Assembly: GCA_002392915.1 (NCBI GenBank)
Contig: DGHQ01000051.1
Location: forward strand, 1 to 47,080
Reading direction: 5' to 3'
Source: Bacteroidales bacterium UBA3844
Lineage (GTDB): Bacteria; Bacteroidota; Bacteroidia; Bacteroidales; Paludibacteraceae
DNA: 47,080 bases
Part shown: piece after piece, positions 40,268 through 47,080 of the stretch
How the letters are laid out: each line of letters opens with the position of its first letter
Position numbering within the stretch: the first letter of the stretch is position 1
Program-made: the position numbers and the translations under genes
Notes under the pieces: model-generated
What the model was told of the DNA's origin: nothing
The model's input: only the letters and a program-made list of their open reading frames with translations
The model's database searches: none

Positions 40268-42208
40268 ATGGTAAAAATTACATTCCCAGACGGTTCCGTT
40301 CGTGAATTTGAGAACGGCGTCACAGGTTATCAGATCGCAGAGAGCATCTCTTCACGTTTGGCACAGGACGTGCTGGCGATCAGCGTAAACGGAGAGACAA
40401 GAGACTTGAATCGCGCAATCAACGAGGATGCGGCTATCAAGTTGTTCAAATTTGAAGACGAAGAGGGTAAGCACACATTCTGGCATACTTCAGCCCACTT
40501 GATGGCCCAGGCAATCCAGATGCTTTATCCAAACGCAAAATTCGGTATCGGACCAGCTATTGAAAACGGTTTCTACTACGATATCGATTTCGGCGACATC
40601 ACATTGAAAGAGTCGGATTTCGCAGCCATCGAGAAAAAGATGATGGAAATCGTTGCGACAAAGCAGACCCTTACTCGCGTCGACATCTCAAAAGCAGATG
40701 CCATGAAGATGTTCGAGCAGAGAGGCGAAGTATATAAGACTGAGTTGATCAGCGAGCTTGAAGACGGAAAGATCACCCTATACGAGCAGGGAAGCTTCAC
40801 AGACCTTTGCCGTGGACCACACTTGAAAGATGTGTCTCCAATCAAGGCTGTCAAGATCACTTCTCTTGCAGGAGCTTATTGGAGAGGCGACGAGAAGAGA
40901 AAGCAGCTTACTCGTCTTTACGCCATCACATTCCCTAAGAAGAAGATGCTCGACGAGTATCTTGAACTTTTGGAGGAGGCTAAGAAGCGCGACCACAGAA
41001 AGATCGGCAAGGAGATGGAATTGTTCATGTTCACAGACATGGTGGGCAAAGGACTTCCAATGTGGCTTCCAAAGGGAACAGCTCTTCGCTTGCGTCTGGA
41101 GGATATGCTAAAGAAGATCCAAAAGAGATTCGGCTACCAGCAGGTAATCACTCCTCATATCGGAAACAAGAACCTATACGTCACTTCAGGACACTGGGAT
41201 CACTACGGTGAAGACAGCTTCCGTCCTATCGAGACACCAGAAGAGGGAGAAGTATACATGCTTAAGCCAATGAACTGCCCTCACCACTGTATGATCTTCA
41301 AATATCAGCCACGTTCATACCGTGACCTACCTTTGCGTCTTGCAGAGTTCGGTACTGTATATAGATATGAGCAGAGCGGTGAGCTTCACGGATTGACACG
41401 TGTACGTTCGTTCACACAGGATGACGCGCACTTGTTCGTACGTCCAGACCAGGTAAAAGAGGAGTTCATGCGCGTGATGGACATCATCGGAATCATCTTC
41501 AAGGCTTTGAATTTCGACAATTTCGAGGCTCAGATTTCATTGAGAGATCCAAACAACACCACTAAATATGTAGGAACAGAGGAGAACTGGAACAAAGCGG
41601 AGCAGGCGATCATCGAGGCATGCAAGGAGAAAGGAATGCCAGCACGCGTTGAATATGGCGAGGCAGCGTTCTACGGACCTAAGCTCGACTTCATGGTGAA
41701 AGACGCTCTTGGACGCCGTTGGCAGCTAGGAACAATCCAGGTGGACTACAACTTGCCAGAGAGATTCGGCCTTGAGTATGTAGGAGAAGACAACCAGAAG
41801 CACCGTCCAGTGATGATCCACCGTGCACCATTCGGATCTATGGAAAGATTCGTAGCCGTGTTGATCGAGCACACAGCAGGAAAATTCCCATTGTGGCTGA
41901 CACCAGACCAGGTAGCAATCCTGCCAATCAGCGAGAAGTACAACGACTACGCAAGAAAGGTACAGGAGTATTTGGACTCTAAAGATGTGAGAGCCATCGT
42001 CGACGACAGAAACGAGAAAATCGGAAGAAAAATCCGCGACAATGAGATCAAACATATCCCTTACATGTTGATTGTAGGAGAGAAAGAAGCAGAAAATGAT
42101 GAAGTTTCTGTAAGAAAACAGGGCGAAGGTGATAAAGGTTCAATTAAATTTACTACATTTGCCGAGAATTTGAATGCAGAAGTGGCTCAAATGTTGAGCG
42201 AATTCTAA
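40268..42208 (+). CDS. thrS: Threonine--tRNA ligase
   Basis: A 646-residue class II synthetase with the full bacterial domain set. The TGS domain is residues 1-60. The editing domain follows, with HTSAHLMAQA and a later Cys/His pair. The catalytic core contains the zinc Cys region MNCPHHCMIF and motif 2 FGTVYRYEQSGELHGLTRVR. The anticodon-binding domain comes last (about 545-646). It charges tRNA-Thr and hydrolyses mischarged Ser-tRNA-Thr. It heads the operon with infC, rpmI and rplT. Confidence 0.98.
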   Translation: MVKITFPDGSVREFENGVTGYQIAESISSRLAQDVLAISVNGETRDLNRAINEDAAIKLFKFEDEEGKHTFWHTSAHLMAQAIQMLYPNAKFGIGPAIENGFYYDIDFGDITLKESDFAAIEKKMMEIVATKQTLTRVDISKADAMKMFEQRGEVYKTELISELEDGKITLYEQGSFTDLCRGPHLKDVSPIKAVKITSLAGAYWRGDEKRKQLTRLYAITFPKKKMLDEYLELLEEAKKRDHRKIGKEMELFMFTDMVGKGLPMWLPKGTALRLRLEDMLKKIQKRFGYQQVITPHIGNKNLYVTSGHWDHYGEDSFRPIETPEEGEVYMLKPMNCPHHCMIFKYQPRSYRDLPLRLAEFGTVYRYEQSGELHGLTRVRSFTQDDAHLFVRPDQVKEEFMRVMDIIGIIFKALNFDNFEAQISLRDPNNTTKYVGTEENWNKAEQAIIEACKEKGMPARVEYGEAAFYGPKLDFMVKDALGRRWQLGTIQVDYNLPERFGLEYVGEDNQKHRPVMIHRAPFGSMERFVAVLIEHTAGKFPLWLTPDQVAILPISEKYNDYARKVQEYLDSKDVRAIVDDRNEKIGRKIRDNEIKHIPYMLIVGEKEAENDEVSVRKQGEGDKGSIKFTTFAENLNAEVAQMLSEF

Positions 42209-42244
42209 GATTCAAGAACATAACAAGATAATTAATAACTATTT

Positions 42245-42251
42245 AAGGAGG
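42245..42251 (+). promoter_or_regulatory. Perfect Shine-Dalgarno that fixes the infC start
   Basis: AAGGAGG, eight bases before the ATC at 42260 and only two before the ATT at 42254. Most genes in this window have no such SD, so its presence here is unusual and helps decide the start. Confidence 0.75.
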
Positions 42252-42259
42252 ATATTGCT

Positions 42260-42874
42260 ATCGCAACTCAACCATTTTTCAAGAAGCCAAAGTCTGCTGA
42301 TACAGCGGCGCCAGGCAACAAACCCGCACAAGGTCCAAAAGACAACAAGGGTACTCAGAAAGAGCAGGCACACAAGATAAATGACGAAATTAGAGCTAGA
42401 GAAGTTCGTTTGGTAGGCGACAACGTAGAGCAAGGAGTGGTTTCATTAGAAAAAGCACTTCAGATTGCTGACGAATTGGAGCTTGACCTAGTTGAGATTT
42501 CACCGAACGCAGAGCCACCTGTTTGTAAAGTTATTGATTATCAGAAGTTCCTTTACCAGCAGAAGAAGCGTGAGAAGGAATTGAAGTCAAAGCAGGTGAA
42601 GGTTGTAGTCAAAGAGATAAGATTCGGTCCTCAGACTGATGACCACGACTACGAATTCAAGCTTCGCCACGCGATTGAGTTCTTGAAAGAGGGAGCCAAG
42701 ATAAAGGCATTCGTATTCTTCAAGGGACGTTCCATCCTATTCAAGGAGCAGGGAGAGGTGTTGCTACTTCGCTTTGCCAACGATTTGGAAGAGTATGGGA
42801 AGGTGGATCAGATGCCATTGCTTGAAGGAAAGAGAATGATCATCACGCTTTCTCCAAAGAAAAAGACCAAGTAA
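42260..42874 (+). CDS. infC: Translation initiation factor IF-3, probable AUC start
   Basis: A 204-residue IF-3. The conserved N-domain (INDEIRAREVRLVGDN) begins about 40 residues in, then the linker and the C-domain (KEIRFGPQTDDHDYEFKL; GRSILFKEQGE). A Gln/Lys/Pro-rich N-terminal extension precedes it. The frame has no ATG, GTG or TTG between its upstream stop (42236) and the TTG inside the N-domain at 42410. Starting at 42410 would delete conserved residues. The ATC at 42260 has a perfect SD at 8-nt spacing. The alternative is ATT at 42254, with the SD too close. E. coli infC uses AUU for autoregulation, so a rare start here fits the family's known control. Confidence 0.85.
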   Translation: MATQPFFKKPKSADTAAPGNKPAQGPKDNKGTQKEQAHKINDEIRAREVRLVGDNVEQGVVSLEKALQIADELELDLVEISPNAEPPVCKVIDYQKFLYQQKKREKELKSKQVKVVVKEIRFGPQTDDHDYEFKLRHAIEFLKEGAKIKAFVFFKGRSILFKEQGEVLLLRFANDLEEYGKVDQMPLLEGKRMIITLSPKKKTK

Positions 42875-42911
42875 AAATACTAGGTATAAAGGTTAATTAA
42901 AAATTAAAAAA

Positions 42912-43109
42912 ATGCCAAAAGTTAAGACTAATTCCGGTGCCAAAAAAAGATTTCTTCTTACCGGAACAGGAAAGATCAAAAGAAAGCACGCTTACAAGCG
43001 TCACATTTTGACAAAGAAGACAAAGAAGCAGAAGCTTAATCTAACTCACGATGCAATCGTAGCATCTTGTGACCGTAAGGAAGTAAGAGATTTGCTAAAT
43101 CTTAGATAA
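42912..43109 (+). CDS. rpmI: 50S ribosomal protein L35
   Basis: A 65-residue Lys/Arg-rich protein that starts MPKVKTNSGAKKRF and contains GTGKIKRKHAYKRHIL, the L35 signature. It is part of the large subunit. It lies 37 bp after infC in the conserved infC-rpmI-rplT order. Confidence 0.97.
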   Translation: MPKVKTNSGAKKRFLLTGTGKIKRKHAYKRHILTKKTKKQKLNLTHDAIVASCDRKEVRDLLNLR

Positions 43110-43230
43110 GTCTGAGTTATCAGGTGAACTAAGAAGATTTGTCTTAAACAGAAATTTTTAATTTATTAAACAGAGTTGATAGCCAAAAAGATCTCATAAA
43201 GAGACGCTATTGCTCACAAAACTTAAAAAA

Positions 43231-43575
43231 ATGCCAAGATCAGTCAATCACGTTGCTTCAAGAGCAAAGAGAAAGAGAATTCTAAAGCTTACAAGAGGTT
43301 ACTACGGAGCTAGAAAGAACGTTTGGACGGTAGCAAAGAACACTTGGGAGAAGGGTTTGACTTACGCTTACCGTGACCGTAAGAACAAGAAGCGTAACTT
43401 CCGTGGACTATGGATCCAGAGAATTAACGCTGCTGCAAGACTAGAGGGTCTTTCATACTCAAAGCTTATGGGTGCTATCCATAAGGCAGGTATCGAGATG
43501 AACCGTAAGGTGTTAGCAGATTTGGCTATGAACCAGCCTGAGGCTTTCAAGGCTGTTGTAGCTAAGGTAAAGTAA
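43231..43575 (+). CDS. rplT: 50S ribosomal protein L20
   Basis: A 114-residue protein that starts MPRSVNHVASRAKRKRIL and has the L20 motifs GYYGARKN and RDRKNKKRNFRGLWIQRINAA. It binds 23S rRNA early in assembly. In several bacteria L20 also represses its own operon. The ATG at 43231 matches family starts; an in-frame TTG at 43210 is not needed. A strong terminator follows. Confidence 0.98.
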   Translation: MPRSVNHVASRAKRKRILKLTRGYYGARKNVWTVAKNTWEKGLTYAYRDRKNKKRNFRGLWIQRINAAARLEGLSYSKLMGAIHKAGIEMNRKVLADLAMNQPEAFKAVVAKVK

Positions 43576-43595
43576 ATCGAAGCTTTATTAGGAAT

Positions 43596-43629
43596 AAAAA
43601 ACCTGATGTCTGAGACATCAGGTTTTTTT
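43596..43629 (+). terminator. Rho-independent terminator of the thrS-rplT operon
   Basis: Stem aacctgatgtc / gacatcaggtt with loop tga, flanked by A and T runs, so the hairpin extends and is bidirectional in form. It lies 20 bp after the rplT stop. Confidence 0.9.
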
Positions 43630-43679
43630 GTGTTTTAAAGCGTTGAGGGTGGAGGATTGACGGTAGAAAAGTATAGACA

Positions 43680-43861
43680 GTGCACACCGTCTCTTCTAAT
43701 GACTGCATGATTCTGTATTGCCTTCCAGGCAAAGCGTGGACATGGTGTTTCTCATACCCCGAGACTGCGTCCCGGGTTACAGTCGCTTCGCTCTGTAGCG
43801 TCTTCCAGACGCTCTATCTGGTGCTCCATGATTTTGTACAGACGGTGTGCACACCGTCTCT
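43680..43861. repeat. Palindrome-rich intergenic element bounded by 15-bp direct repeats
   Basis: The string gtgcacaccgtctct occurs at 43680-43694 and again at 43847-43861. Between them lie small inverted repeats (gccttccaggc; gcgtcttccagacgc) and two versions of catgattNtgta. The right end also forms a perfect 20-bp palindrome agacggtgtgcacaccgtct. GC content is clearly above the local level. No coding frame is supported. Confidence 0.75.
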
Positions 43862-43866
43862 ACTAT

Positions 43867-46800
43867 TTATTTAATGATCACTTTTGCGACGCGATTGTCG
43901 GAAACCACAATATATACTCCGTTTGCAAGCGATCCATTCTGTGCCGTAACATCGTGGCCAAGCATATCGACGATGCGGAAAGAATCAACTCCGACGACGA
44001 TCACCTGACGATTAACGGCGAATGCCACTAATGAATATGTTTCGACATCACGAATGTCTGACAAAGAACCGCTATTTTGATCTAACTTAGGATATTTATC
44101 CACGCCTATAATCTGATGCCATACATTAGGATTGAAACTCCAATTGAAATTTTTAGATATAATTCCATACCCACTTTGGTGATTATGATTTGGAATATAT
44201 GAATTCAAAAGATTAAGGACTTCTCCATTTTCAAAACTTACGAAAGGCATCGCCACCGCATTAGTGTCTGAAATGTTTTCATTTGTTACCATAGCTGGAT
44301 TTACCGACTCTACAGAATAAAAACAGTTCTGCATATCGTCAGGGGAACAACCATCTCCTAAAATTTCCGCATTATTTGGAGAGACTAGCGTTCCCAGATT
44401 ATAACAGTTTTGAGTAAGCGAACATTCACAAGAAGAATATACTATTCCACTAGCCGAATTCGAACCCGTTATTTTACCGATATTGTAGCAATTGTATGTA
44501 TTTCCACATGCCCATGCATTGATTCCACATGCATTTTTTCCAGTTATGCTTCCCTCATTCCAACACCTATCGACTACACCATATCCATATGCAATTATTC
44601 CAGCTGCCAATCTTTCGTCATGACCATCATTCAAAGAAATGATGTTTGCTTGATTATAGCTGTTAGAAATCAACCCATTTCCAGATCTACAAAATCCAGC
44701 AAAGGAGTATACCATCCCCTTCAAATGGCAATTATCAATAATTCCATCATTATCTTCTACAAAAGCAGGTGCCGAAAAAACGCCTTCCAATCCCAAATTT
44801 TTTATAACCGAACTATTTGCATACTGAATAAGACTGCCTCCACACATTCCGGAAATTTCATGTCCTTGTCCGTCAAAAATGCCATTGTAATAATTGTAGT
44901 TTTTCCCGTCAGGACCTTTTTCTCCAGTTCCAAATGTGATATTCTCCGCAGGTCTGGTTTTGCTGTCTGTATTGTTTACAATAATATCGTTCATAATTTT
45001 TGCGTTAGCATTCCTATGTTCGTAAGATTTCGCATAACGCATGAACGCAAACAAATCTCCTGCACTATATATATAAGCAGTATCGTTTTCTATAGTCAAC
45101 GGATTCTTTGAGCCAAGACACCCATGACAAAGACCATCCTCATAAAAGTGAACGCCTGTTGCTGGCTCATTATCAATAGTCTTGCTCCATTTGGTTCCAC
45201 ATCTTTCACAAGTGTAAGCTATGGTTCCAGAGTTTGTGCAGTCGGCATCATAATGCACAAAATGTATAGAATCGTGGCCTAGAGCTGGCTCTGATTCCAA
45301 CGCCACCTCCTTTAACATTGCTTTGCAGCGTGAACATGATGACTGCATATATCCATTATGGGTACAAGTTGCAACAACATGGTATTCTATCGTATCATGA
45401 CCAAGTGCCGGCTCTGTTTTGCTATTAACTACCGAGAAATATTTATTGCATCGTGCACAATTATAGTAAGATTCGCCTGCATGTGTACAGGTTGGATCAT
45501 AGTGTCTTGTTAATACAGAGTCATGTCCAAGAGGATCGCCAACATATTCTCTAAATATAGACGAGCATCGTGTGCATGTCGACTTGTAATATCCAGCAAG
45601 TGTACATGTGGCTTCAATTAATACTGTTCCCTTGATTGTGTCGTGGCCAAGAGTCGGCACTGTATCATAATTATAATGTTTCATGCCACACATACTGCAT
45701 TTGGCTATGCTGTAACCGATTTTCGTGCAAGTCGGCTTGGTTACTATTATCGTTGTGTCGTGACCAATAGCCGGAACCGTATCATAATTATAATGTTTCA
45801 TGCCACACATACTGCATTTGGCTGTACTATAACCGATTTTCGTGCAAGTCGGCTTTGTTACTACTATCGTTGTGTCGTGCGGTATTGATGGCACTGTATC
45901 GAATATTTTATGACATTTAGTGCAATAAGTAATGCCACAAGACGCACATGTCGGAGCGACATACGTGCTGTCTTTATGTTCACATATTGATTGAGACACA
46001 TTATAATACCTGTCTTCTTCTTTTACAACGACTTCATTGCCATTCAACAATGGGTATTTATCAACGCCAATTGACTGGAAAAAAACTGGCATTTCACTAT
46101 CTTCATTCAACAGATAACATACTTCACCGCTCGCAAATTGATCTGATGTCTTAAACGATGCATTGGAATTATTATTCGAATTGTTGAAGTAACATTTGGA
46201 AGTAGAAGAAGAACTGTTATATCCAATCAACGAAATGGAACTATTATAAGAAAATGAATTTTTTACTGAGGCACCATGTTCATGACTTCCAACCAAAGAT
46301 CCAACTCTACTATTGCCCGATATTTCACCTACATTGTAGCAATAGCTCACTGTGGCTCCATAAGTAGCTCCACAAATTCCTCCACAACCGAAATCAGAAT
46401 ACAAATCAATGTTCCCTTCATTATGACATCTGCTAATAGAAGACCCATTAGTATATCCTACAATTCCACCAGTGAATTTTCCTCCTGAGACAGAAATATA
46501 ATTATGACAATTAACAATTGTCGACTCATATGCATTTCCAGCTATGGCACCAATATTGCTGCCATACGAGTTAAGAGAACCCGACAAAATTGACAAATTG
46601 GAAATAGTAGCCGAATTGGTAATGCCAAAAAAGCCTTGCCCTAAAACTGAAGAATTTCCTGTCGCATATAAATTTTTGATGCCATATCCTTTTCCATCAA
46701 AAATTCCACTATATGTGTTACCACTAAATCCAATAGAATTCCAACTGCCGATTTCCTCACCACAAACAGAAGACAAATCAATATCTGCTGTCAATTCCGC

Positions 46801-46989
46801 ACATGATAATGTGTCTTTAGGCACATCGGTAAGCGTACCATTCACAACTCCGGCAAACCATAGCAATTCCTGTGCATTGCCAATCTGATAAGGTTTTTCC
46901 TTACTTCCGTCACCTGCACTTGGTTTAGTCTGAGCAATCACCACTAAGCTAAAAAGTGAAAGCAAAATAAGCGATAAATATTTTTTCAT
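43867..46989 (-). CDS. Large T9SS-sorted surface protein with GLUG-like and CxxC repeats
   Basis: A 1040-residue secreted protein. Signal peptide 1-19. Residues 80-280 form a GLUG-like beta-helix (GGIVGYTNGSSISRCHNEGNI and similar turns). Residues 337-625 hold about seven Cys repeats of the form GHD...PTCT..GY...C..C, each with two Cys as CxxC plus a preceding C/T-C. Two copies are nearly identical at DNA level with a 117-bp period (45666 and 45783). Residues 640-930 return to GLUG-like turns. A type A T9SS-like domain ends the protein (VDSFRIVDMLGHDV, then LANGVYIVV). The CxxC pairs could bind metal or form disulfides. Likely surface adhesin; function unproven. Confidence 0.85.
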   Translation of the reverse strand: MKKYLSLILLSLFSLVVIAQTKPSAGDGSKEKPYQIGNAQELLWFAGVVNGTLTDVPKDTLSCAELTADIDLSSVCGEEIGSWNSIGFSGNTYSGIFDGKGYGIKNLYATGNSSVLGQGFFGITNSATISNLSILSGSLNSYGSNIGAIAGNAYESTIVNCHNYISVSGGKFTGGIVGYTNGSSISRCHNEGNIDLYSDFGCGGICGATYGATVSYCYNVGEISGNSRVGSLVGSHEHGASVKNSFSYNSSISLIGYNSSSSTSKCYFNNSNNNSNASFKTSDQFASGEVCYLLNEDSEMPVFFQSIGVDKYPLLNGNEVVVKEEDRYYNVSQSICEHKDSTYVAPTCASCGITYCTKCHKIFDTVPSIPHDTTIVVTKPTCTKIGYSTAKCSMCGMKHYNYDTVPAIGHDTTIIVTKPTCTKIGYSIAKCSMCGMKHYNYDTVPTLGHDTIKGTVLIEATCTLAGYYKSTCTRCSSIFREYVGDPLGHDSVLTRHYDPTCTHAGESYYNCARCNKYFSVVNSKTEPALGHDTIEYHVVATCTHNGYMQSSCSRCKAMLKEVALESEPALGHDSIHFVHYDADCTNSGTIAYTCERCGTKWSKTIDNEPATGVHFYEDGLCHGCLGSKNPLTIENDTAYIYSAGDLFAFMRYAKSYEHRNANAKIMNDIIVNNTDSKTRPAENITFGTGEKGPDGKNYNYYNGIFDGQGHEISGMCGGSLIQYANSSVIKNLGLEGVFSAPAFVEDNDGIIDNCHLKGMVYSFAGFCRSGNGLISNSYNQANIISLNDGHDERLAAGIIAYGYGVVDRCWNEGSITGKNACGINAWACGNTYNCYNIGKITGSNSASGIVYSSCECSLTQNCYNLGTLVSPNNAEILGDGCSPDDMQNCFYSVESVNPAMVTNENISDTNAVAMPFVSFENGEVLNLLNSYIPNHNHQSGYGIISKNFNWSFNPNVWHQIIGVDKYPKLDQNSGSLSDIRDVETYSLVAFAVNRQVIVVGVDSFRIVDMLGHDVTAQNGSLANGVYIVVSDNRVAKVIIK
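45640..45893 (-). repeat. 117-bp internal coding repeat of the Cys-repeat domain
   Basis: Two adjacent units encoding 39-residue repeats (PTCTKIGYS.AKCSMCGMK) are almost identical in DNA, with starts of the shared string cataattataatg at 45666 and 45783. The high identity suggests recent duplication or ongoing gene conversion. The other Cys repeats in the protein are more diverged. Confidence 0.85.
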
Positions 46990-47037
46990 ATTTCAAAACT
47001 ATGTATCTATGATAAAATTCGCATACTAATATCCTTA

Positions 47038-47045
47038 CAAAATTA
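47038..47045 (-). promoter_or_regulatory. Putative -7 box for the 1040-residue surface protein
   Basis: TAATTTTG on the minus strand, about 48 bp upstream of the start. No TTTG at 19-bp spacing within the window. Confidence 0.45.
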
Positions 47046-47080
47046 GGAAATCTTTTCACTAGTGTCTCTTAAAAAATGTT

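Noticed and set aside
44410..45111. 233-residue plus-strand frame
   Set aside because: It is antisense to the large surface protein, whose frame has a signal peptide, repeats and a sorting domain.

Overview
The window looks like a chromosomal segment of a Bacteroidales-type bacterium (phylum Bacteroidota). Four lines of evidence point there. Several secreted proteins end in a type IX secretion (T9SS) type A-like sorting domain. Many genes are preceded by the Bacteroidetes -7 element TAnnTTTG, three times with a TTTG or ATTG box exactly 19 bp upstream. Energy-transducing TonB proteins with the PAFPGGQ C-terminal domain occur as a pair. Familiar Bacteroidota gene orders are present (yicC-gmk-nadD; DUF2520-kdsC-CaCA-ubiA). 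No phage, CRISPR array or integrative element was seen, and nothing in the sequence fixes genus or species.

Layout. 1-3.6 kb (- strand): yicC, gmk, nadD, pheS and a bactofilin form one operon. 3.6-6.6 kb (+): tsaB, a membrane-anchored alpha/beta hydrolase and nspC. 6.6-7.6 kb: a gene-free stretch with a 33-bp tandem repeat. 7.6-9.5 kb (-): a small T9SS protein, a GNAT acetyltransferase, a CAT-family acetyltransferase and tRNA-Lys(TTT). 9.8-12.7 kb (-): a B12-type radical SAM protein and prs. 13-14.1 kb (+): mscS. 14.3-16.3 kb (-): a BASS transporter and a membrane acyltransferase. 16.3-16.6 kb: a MITE-like inverted-repeat element. 16.7-20.2 kb (+): three tandem paralogous lipoproteins followed by a C10 cysteine protease; this is the most interesting accessory locus. 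20.3-22 kb (-): two tonB paralogues separated by short tandem repeats. 22.3-27.3 kb (-): a DPP III-like metallopeptidase with a secreted partner, then a three-repeat T9SS protein with a beta-helix partner. 27.3-31.7 kb (-): ubiA, a Ca2+/Na+ antiporter, a kdsC-like phosphatase, a DUF2520 protein, a nitroreductase and a lipoprotein. 31.7-39.8 kb (-): asnS, rnz, an ompA-like gene, rpsA, a HelD-like helicase and a PUR-domain protein. 40.2-43.6 kb (+): the thrS-infC-rpmI-rplT translation operon. 43.6-47 kb: a palindrome-rich repeat and a 1040-residue secreted protein with a Cys-repeat domain.

How the genes work together. Most genes are housekeeping. The accessory content is cell-surface biology: T9SS cargo, surface lipoproteins, TonB and OmpA. 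In the protease locus, the C10 enzyme has its catalytic Cys only about 58 residues after the signal peptide, so it has no room for the usual inhibitory propeptide. Three lipoproteins of about 120-130 mature residues sit directly upstream and share a nearly identical promoter, 5' UTR and signal-peptide cassette. I infer that they may be its trans-acting inhibitors or chaperones.

Short dispersed repeats are frequent between genes. They include hairpins built on GAGACG/CGTCTC, several of which appear to serve as terminators, and an element marked by TTAACAATCCT. Another notable point is infC, which has no ATG, GTG or TTG upstream of its conserved N-domain and appears to start at AUC behind a perfect AAGGAGG.
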